A stretch of DNA of 64,000 bases from G965205255 sp965205255 (GTDB lineage Bacteria > Pseudomonadota > Gammaproteobacteria > Pseudomonadales > Endozoicomonadaceae): assembly GCA_965205255.1 (NCBI GenBank), contig OZ242051.1:496001-560000 (forward strand). The letters are read 5' to 3'. The translations under genes and the position numbers were made by a program. The notes under the pieces were generated by a model. The model did no database searches and was not told the DNA's origin. It saw nothing but the letters and a program-made list of their open reading frames with translations. Position 1 is the first letter of the stretch, and each line of letters opens with the position of its first letter. Positions 1 to 9,102 of the stretch are shown piece after piece.

Positions 1-1
1 C

Positions 2-550
2 CGCGATGGATTCGTTATCAGCTCAGGTGCCGGCATGTTAGTACTTGAAGAACTCGAGCACGCAAAAGCCAGAGGGGCTAAAATTTATGCCGAACTGGTT
101 GGCTATGGGGCCACCTCTGACGGTTTCGATATGGTAGCACCATCTGGCGACGGCGCTATTCGCTGCATGAAACAGGCACTGTCTACTGTGAGTGGAACTA
201 TTGACTATATTAACACCCACGGAACCAGCACTCCTGCAGGTGACTGCATAGAACTTAATAGTATTCGAAAGACTTTCGGCGATAATATGCCTCTGATTTC
301 ATCCACAAAATCGTTATCTGGTCACTCACTTGGTGGTGCGGGTGTACATGAAGCTATTTTCAGTATACTAATGATGAAGGGAGGATTTTTGGCAGCCTCA
401 GCGAATATTGATACTCTTGATCCTGAAGCTGGCAATGCCCCTATTATTAAAGATAAAAGCATCACCAAAACTATTGATCGCGTTTTGTCCAATAGCTTTG
501 GTTTTGGTGGAACAAACGCTTGTTTAGTATTAGAACGCTATAACGGATAA
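2..550 (+). CDS. fabB: Beta-ketoacyl-ACP synthase I (KAS I), 3' part only
   Basis: Condensing enzyme of type II fatty acid synthesis that elongates acyl-ACP with malonyl-ACP in the cytoplasm. The reading frame is open from base 2 (RDGFVIS...), so the gene starts left of the window; 182 C-terminal residues are present of about 400. The two catalytic histidines sit in NTHGTSTPAGD and KSLSGHSLGGAG, and the C-terminal glycine loop is NSFGFGGTNACLVLERY. The active-site cysteine half is outside the window. The H-H pattern and the SGHSLGGAG wording favour FabB over FabF. A 7-bp hairpin (555-572) and a MITE-like repeat follow the stop codon. Confidence 0.95.
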   Translation, partial: RDGFVISSGAGMLVLEELEHAKARGAKIYAELVGYGATSDGFDMVAPSGDGAIRCMKQALSTVSGTIDYINTHGTSTPAGDCIELNSIRKTFGDNMPLISSTKSLSGHSLGGAGVHEAIFSILMMKGGFLAASANIDTLDPEAGNAPIIKDKSITKTIDRVLSNSFGFGGTNACLVLERYNG

Positions 551-560
551 ATTGAGTTCT

Positions 561-721
561 TATACAAGAACTTGCTCCTAACTACTGTTATGAGCATTCT
601 TTTATGGCTTGCTGTTATAGACGAAGTGACGAGTAATAGCCCGATATTATGAGAAATTTTCACATATAACAGCAAGATCAGAAATTAGCGCAATAAAAAA
701 TTAGAACCAGGTTTTGGGATT
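561..721. repeat. MITE-like dispersed repeat, copy 1
   Basis: Full-length copy of the intergenic repeat family. It has an ACTACTGTTATGAGCAT arm with TTTTATGGCTTGCTGTTA near the left end, a central GAAGTGACGAGTAATAGC block, and AACAGCAAGATCAGAAA leading to the right end TTAGAACCAGGTTTTGGGAT. The two ends are imperfect inverted repeats. It lies between the convergent fabB and the giant minus-strand gene. Confidence 0.75.
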
Positions 722-786
722 ACGGGCATACTTTTCTGTGATTAGGTATCAGACTGCAATCAACTCCCGATATTTTTACGTCTTTA

Positions 787-3700
787 TCACACTTTAGCCT
801 GTTTTTCAAATACCTGTTTCATGGCCTCAAACTCACATCCAATACGTTTATTGAAGTCTGCCGCACTGTTGACCAGTTTATCCAAACGATCTTTGGTTAA
901 TTTATTGTCACCTGCCATGTTAGTAATAGTATGCCTCATTACCACACTGCTTGCCTGAAGATAAGCCTGCTCCTGAATGCTTGCCACCATACTAATGGCA
1001 GATTGCTCAACAGATTGCATGGTTGCTGGAATAGTCGTTTTGATGTCAGGTCGTGCTTCACACATACACTCGACCATCGCCAGTTTTTTCTCATAATTGT
1101 AAAGCTTTGCTTCCAACGCAGAACCATCATGAGGAACCAGATCAGTACCTAACTGCTGAAACAACATTTCACGTATAAATTGCATTCTTGATACTGCCCA
1201 ATAGGTAGCTCTAGCTTTATCTGAAGGAATATCTGCATGCAGACTATCCGATACACATTTTAGAATATCATTTCGGCCTGTATCACCAGACAATTGTATT
1301 TCTAACGCTTTAAACTCTGCCAGCATATTTTTTAAATTATTTAGCTTCTCATGATATGCGGTACCTGACTTATTGCTTTGTTCAAACCTGTGCTCAAAGC
1401 TTTCTGCCAGTGCTTTGTTATTTTCTACAAAATCCATCCAGTATCTGGTATATAAGTGGCTGTAAGCCATTCGACGCTTTATAGGTGCATAACCGCCTGC
1501 CTTAAATCGAGCTATGGTTTCTTTATTTGCTCTGGCAACAATGCTACTGGTACTCGGAGTTAACAGCTTTGATACCTTACTTCCAATAAGTGCGGAGATA
1601 TCTTCATAAGGGTCGGTGTGATAAAACAGTGAAATCATTGCAAATGATACAGCAGGACCAACAGATGCAACATAAAAAATCAAGGCAGGACTGATCAATA
1701 TACCAATTAATGGGGCTGCTACTGCACTACCAACAACCGGTGATACTACTAGAGCTAACTTTATGGTTTCTGCAATCACCCTCCCTGCGCTTACCTTACC
1801 CTGCTTCCAGTTGTTATAGGCTTTTGAAATACGTGTAAATCGAGTTATAACCGGCCGGAAAAAAGCCTTTACTGCCGAATATGTTGCAGAGTGTTTCTTT
1901 GCCTGATCCGCCATAAACTCTGCAGCTGTTTGCATCGCCTGTAATCTCAATGCGGCTTCTTTAGGACCATATTGCCATGCCATAATCGCTACGTTTAATC
2001 CTTGTACACTCTCATCAGAGAGCGAACTGACACCCTGCTTGATCATATGGGTTGTTGCCATTTTGAAAGCCGATTTAACTGCAGCCCAAGCTGTACCGGT
2101 TGCAGAACCATTGACCGTATTCCTTGCAATATCAGCGGCACCAGTTACACCAACCACAGCTTCAGGTGCCCACTTAAATAACTGACAAAGTGCAAATATT
2201 TTCTTCAATGATTCTACATCTTTTTTATTAAGTGCTGAGATATCCATATCCGCTGGGTCAAACTGTTCTGCCACATAACTGGCCATAGCTTCCATACCCA
2301 CTCTGGCCTTAAACTCATTGAAGATACAGTATATTTCTGAACCGGTACCCACAGTGTTTTCAATTACTGCAAGAGTTTGAGCGATATTACCCGCCAGTAC
2401 TCTGGCCATATGAGGGTTATGCTTACACATCGTTGCGTAATTTTCTAACAGATTTCTCACTGTATCCAGCACAGCATTACTTGCACCGGCCTGAAGAAAA
2501 AGGCTCTGTTTACAGGCATCAGATAGCTTTACACTACCTGTTACTGTGTTATAAACCAAAGAAACTGCTTCTTTAATCTTTCCTGCAACCGTGCAAACCG
2601 TCGAACAAAACTGACCTGGAACCGTTGAAATCTGGGTCGTTATTTCTGTGGTGAAATTATAATCAAAGTGATGCTTTAACTGATATTCCAGAGATATATC
2701 TCTTAAACGTTGGCTTACAGGTGATTCGCCACCTCTGATAAGGCAGCAGCCGATGGCACCAACCACATTAGTAAAGGTAATTTTTTCATCCATTAGATTA
2801 ATCGCTGGGCGCATTTCTTCAAGTGCAACAATGCGACTCAAATAACTATTGAATATTGTCTCCGGTGTGTTAGCTAGTAATGCCTGATCATCAATATTTG
2901 TTCTCGCTTTTGCAAACAACCATTCGATCTGAGACTTCAACAGCGCATCTTTAGCTTTCAACATTTGCGTGTATTCATCACCCGTCTTCATGCCAGCAGA
3001 AGCCAAAATACAAGTTCGTAATGCCTGGACACATTTAGATAATGCTGTTGGCTTATTCGTTGTCAGATGTTTTTTTATATCCTCTTCTGTCATTTCTGTA
3101 TTGTCCATTAACCATAAAGCATCTCGAGTGACGCCACCATTACAAATAATGCTCAATACCTCTTGTACCTGTAGCGTTTCAAACAATTTTGTTATCTGAA
3201 TATCTACCACATAACCTGTAGCTTTTGCTTGTCTATGAAAGCTTGACAAGCGATTGAACAACAGTTTGTTTTGATTATTCCCACACTTAATTACCTTGGT
3301 AATTTGCTCTTCCTCTAATGCCAGTAACAAGTGAGTCAGCTCATTTTTAACCCAGGCAGACAAGTCTTTATCTTTGCTGATCAGATCTGATAAAAATGCC
3401 TGCCTGTCATCACCATTTTTAAATGCGCTTAACGGATTTTTTCGTGTTTTATCAACACGCCTGTTTTCTTCATAGAATGCATTAACCTGTGTCCAGACAT
3501 TCATGGTTTTTGTTTTACAGAGTTTTGTAATATTTTCTGCAATGGTGTAGCGCTCAAGATCCAGATCACCTTGGTTATAAAATTTGTCAACTTGACGCTT
3601 CAAGATTTTTTTCTGCTGTTTTTTTCCTTCTGAAATACACAGGTTATGCAGCATATACTTAACTTCCCGCATATCTTCGCGCATGATATAGCCTCGCTTG

Positions 3701-4434
3701 GTTTTAGATATGTTGGTCGGATCAAGCATGTAATAAATTGAGTCAATCATTTTGTCGGGAATTGCATGGGCACTCTGATACTTACTGATATCTACACGAG
3801 CACGTTTAAGCAGGGCAATATCACAACGTGCTTCATACGGCACTAAACTCTCTTCTTCTTCAAATTCTTCGAGCCACTCCAAAAGCTCATTGAATTTTTG
3901 TATATTTTTCTCCTTACACAACAAATTGATACGTAACTGCATACAATGGATTTGTTGCATCGCTTCAGTTTCATCACCATCAAATGGACTTAATCTTTCT
4001 GGGTCACTGAACTGTTCATGCAGACACTTCAATCTGCTTTCTAGCAACATCAAAGCTGCTTTATCATCAGCATCATAAAGGCGCTTTAATACACTTTTCT
4101 CTTCAGAACCTGAAACGATATCAATAATATTGAGACCTTTTTTAGTTGCTGTTTTATTCAGTTTGCTAACAAAGGAGAGCATGACTTGCCAAGAATGTTT
4201 GTGTTTTAGTGTCTTAGAGTTAAAGGAGTCAACTGCAGCAGAACGGGAAAACAAAGGCACAGAGTCATTGAGCGCATGCGTATTCTTACTATTTTGTGTC
4301 GCAGAAACTTCAACATGAGATATATCTGAAGCATTAATTTGTAATTGCTTTTTGAGCACATTTTTTGTGTCGTTAGTTCTGACAGAACCTTCTAACTGAT
4401 TTTTTGCTGTTTGGTCACGCTGTATCCCTTCCAT
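787..4434 (-). CDS. Giant protein of unknown function (about 1215 aa), possible secreted effector
   Basis: Not recognised. The frame can start at 4443 or at the ATG at 4434; AAGGA ends 9 nt before the latter, so I take 4434. The protein has no classical signal peptide and begins with a polar, Ser/Thr/Asn-rich stretch of about 80 residues. Most of the length looks alpha-helical and charged. One strongly hydrophobic block at about residues 888-941, rich in Ala, Val, Ile and Pro, could form a membrane hairpin. Such an architecture (large, helical, single hydrophobic block, no Sec signal) occurs in type III/IV secreted effectors, but nothing in the sequence proves export. It is monocistronic and divergent from the small secreted protein at 4802. 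No catalytic motif was found. Confidence 0.8.
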   Translation of the reverse strand: MEGIQRDQTAKNQLEGSVRTNDTKNVLKKQLQINASDISHVEVSATQNSKNTHALNDSVPLFSRSAAVDSFNSKTLKHKHSWQVMLSFVSKLNKTATKKGLNIIDIVSGSEEKSVLKRLYDADDKAALMLLESRLKCLHEQFSDPERLSPFDGDETEAMQQIHCMQLRINLLCKEKNIQKFNELLEWLEEFEEEESLVPYEARCDIALLKRARVDISKYQSAHAIPDKMIDSIYYMLDPTNISKTKRGYIMREDMREVKYMLHNLCISEGKKQQKKILKRQVDKFYNQGDLDLERYTIAENITKLCKTKTMNVWTQVNAFYEENRRVDKTRKNPLSAFKNGDDRQAFLSDLISKDKDLSAWVKNELTHLLLALEEEQITKVIKCGNNQNKLLFNRLSSFHRQAKATGYVVDIQITKLFETLQVQEVLSIICNGGVTRDALWLMDNTEMTEEDIKKHLTTNKPTALSKCVQALRTCILASAGMKTGDEYTQMLKAKDALLKSQIEWLFAKARTNIDDQALLANTPETIFNSYLSRIVALEEMRPAINLMDEKITFTNVVGAIGCCLIRGGESPVSQRLRDISLEYQLKHHFDYNFTTEITTQISTVPGQFCSTVCTVAGKIKEAVSLVYNTVTGSVKLSDACKQSLFLQAGASNAVLDTVRNLLENYATMCKHNPHMARVLAGNIAQTLAVIENTVGTGSEIYCIFNEFKARVGMEAMASYVAEQFDPADMDISALNKKDVESLKKIFALCQLFKWAPEAVVGVTGAADIARNTVNGSATGTAWAAVKSAFKMATTHMIKQGVSSLSDESVQGLNVAIMAWQYGPKEAALRLQAMQTAAEFMADQAKKHSATYSAVKAFFRPVITRFTRISKAYNNWKQGKVSAGRVIAETIKLALVVSPVVGSAVAAPLIGILISPALIFYVASVGPAVSFAMISLFYHTDPYEDISALIGSKVSKLLTPSTSSIVARANKETIARFKAGGYAPIKRRMAYSHLYTRYWMDFVENNKALAESFEHRFEQSNKSGTAYHEKLNNLKNMLAEFKALEIQLSGDTGRNDILKCVSDSLHADIPSDKARATYWAVSRMQFIREMLFQQLGTDLVPHDGSALEAKLYNYEKKLAMVECMCEARPDIKTTIPATMQSVEQSAISMVASIQEQAYLQASSVVMRHTITNMAGDNKLTKDRLDKLVNSAADFNKRIGCEFEAMKQVFEKQAKV

Positions 4435-4801
4435 ATCAATCATTCCTTGCTTACGTATAACAGTAAGAGTTCTTTTTGAAAGATTGGTTTCGATAATAGT
4501 AATAACTTACAACTATCGTATTAGTGTTAAAGGATCATGACTGCGCCAATTGCATTTGTTTTAACATCTACTAAGGAAAAAGGTATGCGGGGGCACTGCT
4601 AATGAACACAAAAGGTTCAATCAATAACTACCATTATGCAGATAGTTTTCATTACAGCTATCTGCAATAAAAATATCAGCCTGATAATTGATCATCTATA
4701 ATACTGGAGCCACAAAGAGCAGATGCTGACTAAAACCTGTTATTTTGTAGTTCAATGAACAGTCAAATATTACTAACCTACTGTTTTTTTGAGGTTTTTT
4801 T
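4435..4801. other. Divergent intergenic region with an 8-bp inverted repeat
   Basis: Non-coding stretch between divergent genes. It holds an inverted repeat GCAGATAG...CTATCTGC (4638-4645 / 4658-4665, 12-nt loop) and a TATAAT box at 4697-4702 on the + strand about 100 nt before the next gene; the matching -35 is weak. The inverted repeat could be an operator or a hairpin; it has no clean T-run. Confidence 0.4.
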
Positions 4802-5263
4802 ATGAGTATTATTCGCAAACTGTTATTTTTAGTACTGATCGCCCCGCTATTGATCTTCATTCAAACAGCTACGGCAAATCTCACACCGGTTACACCAACA
4901 CAATTATGTATGACTATGAAAAAATCGTACTGTACGTTCAATCCCGATGGAAAATTATGCAAAGCAAAAAAATGTATACCACTTGAGTTTTTTTCTACTA
5001 AAGATGTGTCATTTCGCAATGGCAGAATATTGCATATCACTGTTAATGGTAAAAAAATGGTCATTGAAGGGGAGGCAATGGCAGAAAATATAAACCTTGC
5101 TACTGATTACTCAAATGCCAAAATACCTTTATCTCTTAAGGTTGACTTGGTTTTCGGTCAGGGTTCTGATGTTAATTACACGCATAGCTTCACGGTTTCA
5201 GAAGGGCAGGGCATCGAATGTATCGTCAATGTTAAAGATCACCTCTCCTGCAATATTTTTTAA
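4802..5263 (+). CDS. Small secreted cysteine-containing protein, unknown function
   Basis: A 153-residue protein with a clear Sec signal peptide: positive start (MSIIRK), hydrophobic core of about 16 residues and an Ala-x-Ala-type cleavage site (TATAN). The mature part of about 125 residues has six or seven cysteines, including a CKAKKC pair, and is predicted mostly beta. GAGG at 4791-4794 is a good ribosome binding site 7 nt before the ATG. No family recognised. It is one of four small secreted Cys-containing proteins in this window; export to the periplasm or beyond is inferred from the signal peptide. Confidence 0.75.
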   Translation: MSIIRKLLFLVLIAPLLIFIQTATANLTPVTPTQLCMTMKKSYCTFNPDGKLCKAKKCIPLEFFSTKDVSFRNGRILHITVNGKKMVIEGEAMAENINLATDYSNAKIPLSLKVDLVFGQGSDVNYTHSFTVSEGQGIECIVNVKDHLSCNIF

Positions 5264-5291
5264 ACAATATTAAATATTTCTTCTCCAGACC

Positions 5292-5319
5292 CTTGAAATG
5301 GCATGGATAATCCCCACAA
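5292..5319 (+). promoter_or_regulatory. Sigma-32 (heat shock) promoter of htpG
   Basis: CTTGAAA at 5292-5298 and CCCCACAA at 5312-5319, spaced by 13 nt, match the RpoH consensus closely. Transcription would begin near 5327, about 35 nt before the htpG ATG at 5362. This also argues against the upstream GTG at 5329 as start codon. Confidence 0.85.
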
Positions 5320-5361
5320 ATAGAATCAGTGCAATTTATTTACTTAAAATGGGGAAAATCC

Positions 5362-7272
5362 ATGACTGTTGAAGCACAACAAGAAACTATGGGGTTTCAA
5401 ACTGAAGTTAAACAACTACTTCATTTGATGATCCACTCACTATACTCTCATCCTGAAATTTTTCTCAGAGAGCTGATCTCTAATGCCAGTGATGCAGCGG
5501 ATAAGCTTCGCTTCTCCTCTCTTAGCGACAACGCATTACTGGAAAATGATCCTAACCTGAATATCCACATCAATACAGATAAAGAAATCAATACTATCAC
5601 CATCGAAGATAATGGTATTGGTATGACTCGTGAAGAGGTCATTGCAAACCTTGGTACCATTGCTCGTTCCGGCACTGGTGAATTTTTGAAACAGTTGACA
5701 GGCAATCAAAAGAAAGATTCTCACCTGATAGGTCAGTTTGGAGTTGGCTTTTATTCAGCATTTATCGTAGCCGATAAAGTCATTGTTAAAACCCGTAAAG
5801 CTGGTGAAAAAAATGGTGTGTACTGGGAATCTGATGGCTCAGGCGAATTTGAAGTTAAAAATATCGACAAAGATTCCCGTGGAACCCAGATTACGTTACA
5901 CCTGAAAGATGAACACAAAGACTTTGCTGACGGGTGGAAACTTCGTACTATCGTTCGCAAATACTCCGATCACATTTCTTTGCCTGTTCTCATGCTAAAA
6001 GAAATCACAGAATCAGAAGAAAGCAAAGAAGACTCTGAAGAAACAACCGTAGAATGGGAAACCGTTAACGAGGCTAAAGCACTTTGGACCTGCTCTCGCA
6101 GTGAACTCTCAGATAGTGATTACAAAGAATTTTACAAACACCTTTGCCATGACTATTCAGAACCTTTGAAGTGGAGCCATAATAGGGTAGAGGGAAAACT
6201 TGACTACACAAGCCTTCTTTATATTCCGTCCAAACCTCCTTTTGATCTTTATAACAGAGAGATGCAGCGTGGTCTGAAATTATACGTACAACGTGTTTAT
6301 ATCATGGACGATGCCGAACAATTCTTACCCATGTATCTTCGATTCATCAAAGGTGTGCTCGACTCCAACGACCTTCCGTTGAACATTTCCCGCGAACTGC
6401 TGCAAAAAGATTCACAGGTTGAAAGCATGAAGGCTGCGCTGACTAGGCGAGTACTGGATATGCTGGAAAAAATGACAAAGAAAGAACCAGAAAATTACGC
6501 AACATTTTGGAAAGCTTTCGGTCAGGTGATGAAAGAAGGTCCTGCCGAAGACTTTGATAATCGTGAAAAAGTGGCAAATCTTTTACGCTTTTCATCTACA
6601 CATACCAACGATGCAGAGCAAAATATATCACTAAAAGATTACATCGGACGTATGAAAGAGGGTCAGGAAACTATTTATTATATTTGTGCGCAAACACATG
6701 CCGCAACAAAAAGCAGCCCACACCTAGAAGTTTTTAGTAAAAAAGGTATTGAAGTGTTGCTAATGTCTGATCGTGTTGATGAGTGGCTAATGTCTCATCT
6801 TAATGAGTTTGATGGTAAGAAATTCCAAGATGTGAGTCGCGGTGATCTTGACCTTGGCAAGCTGGCCGACAAGGAAGACAAAAAAGCGATGGAACAAGCC
6901 ACTAAGGAAAAAGAGGAACTGATCAAACGAATGACCGAAACACTCAAAGACAGCGTTGAAAGTGTTCGTCTAACAGACCGTCTGACCAACTCTCCTGCTT
7001 GCCTTGTAACAGGGCAATACGACATGGGCGAACAAATGCGACAAATGTTGCAGGCTGCCGGACAGGAAGCGCCTGAGTCAAAACCTGTGTTGGAAATCAA
7101 TCCTGAACATCCTTTAATCAAACGCCTTGAATCAGAGACAAAGGATGATAAATTCAGTGATTTAACAACTATATTATTTGACCAAGCTCAACTTTCCAGC
7201 GGTAAACAGTTAACAAATCCTGGTCAGTATGTTACCAGGCTCAACAGTTTGTTAGTAGAATTATCAAAATAA
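5362..7272 (+). CDS. htpG: Chaperone HtpG (bacterial Hsp90)
   Basis: Cytosolic ATP-dependent Hsp90 chaperone, 636 residues, normal family length. The GHKL ATPase motifs are present in order: LISNASDAADKLR (N-box), EDNGIGMTREEV, and GQFGVGFYSAF. The middle domain carries PLNISRELLQ, and the C-terminal dimerisation domain is complete. The ATG at 5362 (MTVEAQQET...) matches the conserved HtpG start and has GGGG upstream; a longer frame from GTG 5329 would begin at the transcription start of the sigma-32 promoter and is unlikely. Transcribed alone; a GC-rich hairpin follows the stop. Confidence 0.97.
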   Translation: MTVEAQQETMGFQTEVKQLLHLMIHSLYSHPEIFLRELISNASDAADKLRFSSLSDNALLENDPNLNIHINTDKEINTITIEDNGIGMTREEVIANLGTIARSGTGEFLKQLTGNQKKDSHLIGQFGVGFYSAFIVADKVIVKTRKAGEKNGVYWESDGSGEFEVKNIDKDSRGTQITLHLKDEHKDFADGWKLRTIVRKYSDHISLPVLMLKEITESEESKEDSEETTVEWETVNEAKALWTCSRSELSDSDYKEFYKHLCHDYSEPLKWSHNRVEGKLDYTSLLYIPSKPPFDLYNREMQRGLKLYVQRVYIMDDAEQFLPMYLRFIKGVLDSNDLPLNISRELLQKDSQVESMKAALTRRVLDMLEKMTKKEPENYATFWKAFGQVMKEGPAEDFDNREKVANLLRFSSTHTNDAEQNISLKDYIGRMKEGQETIYYICAQTHAATKSSPHLEVFSKKGIEVLLMSDRVDEWLMSHLNEFDGKKFQDVSRGDLDLGKLADKEDKKAMEQATKEKEELIKRMTETLKDSVESVRLTDRLTNSPACLVTGQYDMGEQMRQMLQAAGQEAPESKPVLEINPEHPLIKRLESETKDDKFSDLTTILFDQAQLSSGKQLTNPGQYVTRLNSLLVELSK

Positions 7273-7287
7273 AATACTTTCACCTCT

Positions 7288-7319
7288 GCTGCCTTCAATA
7301 AAATTTTTTTGAGGGCAGC
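7288..7319 (+). terminator. Hairpin downstream of htpG
   Basis: GCTGCCTTCAA pairs with TTGAGGGCAGC (one G-T pair) around an A/T loop 16 nt after the htpG stop. The stem is strong but is followed by TCCCTCC rather than a T-run, so termination is likely but not certain. Confidence 0.45.
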
Positions 7320-7415
7320 TCCCTCCTTCTGGCATTTGCATCAACTATGAACACCAAAACCATCTATGATTTAATACAGGAATAAAAAAAACAAGTGGTT
7401 ACAAGGATGCAAACC

Positions 7416-9077
7416 ATGAAAAAAAAACTGTTGGCCTGCTTTACAGCGTGCATGCTCCCAGCTCTGTGTATGGCAGATAGTGTCACAGATGTGCGCATTA
7501 ACAAAGATAACAAAAGACTAATCAGCCAGTTTACCTTTATTGACAGTGCTAGTAATACAATGAATGTTCTGTCTGAAAAGGATACACTCGTTGCAGAAAA
7601 AACATCTCAGGACAGTGATTATGAATACACCCGTTACCAGCAATATTACCAGAATATAAAGGTGGTTGGCAGGAGTCTGGTAGCACAACAACCTCTTGAG
7701 GCAAAAAAAAACGCAAAAATTCAATATACGGGAAAACTGGCCAAAGGTTTGTCACTTGATGTTGACCCCTATTACGTCTCAGATGCATATCGTGAAGAAG
7801 TTATTGAAATAGCGAAGACAGATTATCTGAAACAAAATCACTCTATTGATCTTTCAACTTTTACTGATGTAAATACCCAACCTATCATCTGGATAGATGA
7901 CAAAGATGAAAAAGCAGCATTGGCTTATATGGTGAGTTTTCGATCCAGTCAGTCAAAGGGTGGAATCGCATGGCCCCATTACATGGTTAACGCTATTAAT
8001 AAAGAAATCATACATCAGTGGAATAATATTCAGTCCACAACGACTGTTAGTGGTCCAGGAGGTAATCTGAAAACGGGAAAATATCAGTACGGTCAGGCTG
8101 GACTTCCTTCGCTTGAAACTACGAAAAAAGGTACCCGGTGTTATCTGAGCAATGACAAAGTACGTGTTATTTCTGCCTTTAATACTTGGTCGATTCTCAA
8201 CCCGTCAAATCCTGAACCTGTCAGTCACATTTGCAATAACAATACTGGCGATCTTAAAAATGGCGGTTATTCTCCTGCCAACGATGCTTTTATGTTTGGA
8301 AACATGGTTGTGGATATGTATCGAAACTGGTACGGACAAAGTATTCTGACTCACAGTAATGGCTCACAAAAACAACTGACATTGATTGTTCATGTGGGAA
8401 ATAATTACGAAAATGCAGCTTGGAACGGGCAATACATGATCTTTGGCGATGGCCACTTAAGCTACCATCCTCTGGTCTCTTTAGGGGTAACATCACATGA
8501 ACTCGCTCATGCATTCACCACCTCTAACTCTGACTTGCTCTATTTTAATCAGTCTGGTGCCATTAATGAGGCTTTCTCAGATATGTCTGCCATCGCAGCA
8601 GAATATTATATGATGCAAAATCATTCTCAGGGCTTTGAAACCATTTATAAGCGTTCTGATAACGACTGGCTTATTGGTGATCGTATCGCCAAAGGCAACT
8701 ATGCATTGCGTTCAATGAGTACACCTCATATCTATGGTAGTGCAGATTGTGAAAATGCAGGTCCAGGTTGCCGCAAAACATGGGCACAGATTAAAGCCAC
8801 TTCTGCACAGATTGCAATATCTGAACGACAAAGTTATATTGTGCATAAGGGTAGTGGTATTTTTAACAGGGCTTTTTATAATATGGTTCAGGCCTTTAAT
8901 GGTGATGTTAGAAAAGTCTTTCACATTATGGTAAAAGCCAACATGACAAGGTGGAGTTCCAGTTCAGATTTCGCTGATGCAGCTTGTGGTGTTAAACAGG
9001 CAGCTGAAGATTTAAATTACGATACTAACAAAATACATCAGGCCTTTACTGCAGTTCGTATAACGCCTGACTGCTAA
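7416..9077 (+). CDS. Secreted M4-family (thermolysin/vibriolysin-like) zinc metalloprotease
   Basis: Secreted endopeptidase precursor, 553 residues. Signal peptide MKKKLLACFTACMLPALCMA, then an FTP/PepSY-type propeptide (to about residue 200), then the catalytic domain. The zinc site is HELAH at H361-E362-H365 with the third ligand E385 in GAINEAFSDM, exactly the HExxH-x19-E spacing of M4. The ATG at 7416 is chosen because AAGG lies 9 nt upstream and the signal peptide starts there; in-frame GTG 7395 and ATG 7407 are alternatives. In Vibrio and Pseudomonas such enzymes degrade host matrix and proteins. The deubiquitinase-like gene begins 25 nt downstream, so the two may be co-transcribed. Several extra cysteines lie in the catalytic region. 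Confidence 0.93.
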   Translation: MKKKLLACFTACMLPALCMADSVTDVRINKDNKRLISQFTFIDSASNTMNVLSEKDTLVAEKTSQDSDYEYTRYQQYYQNIKVVGRSLVAQQPLEAKKNAKIQYTGKLAKGLSLDVDPYYVSDAYREEVIEIAKTDYLKQNHSIDLSTFTDVNTQPIIWIDDKDEKAALAYMVSFRSSQSKGGIAWPHYMVNAINKEIIHQWNNIQSTTTVSGPGGNLKTGKYQYGQAGLPSLETTKKGTRCYLSNDKVRVISAFNTWSILNPSNPEPVSHICNNNTGDLKNGGYSPANDAFMFGNMVVDMYRNWYGQSILTHSNGSQKQLTLIVHVGNNYENAAWNGQYMIFGDGHLSYHPLVSLGVTSHELAHAFTTSNSDLLYFNQSGAINEAFSDMSAIAAEYYMMQNHSQGFETIYKRSDNDWLIGDRIAKGNYALRSMSTPHIYGSADCENAGPGCRKTWAQIKATSAQIAISERQSYIVHKGSGIFNRAFYNMVQAFNGDVRKVFHIMVKANMTRWSSSSDFADAACGVKQAAEDLNYDTNKIHQAFTAVRITPDC

Positions 9078-9102
9078 AACAATAACAAAAGGAATAATCA
9101 AC

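Noticed and set aside
5329..5361. Extended N-terminus of HtpG from GTG 5329
   Set aside because: Would start at the transcription start of the sigma-32 promoter; the family start is ATG 5362 with a good ribosome binding site.
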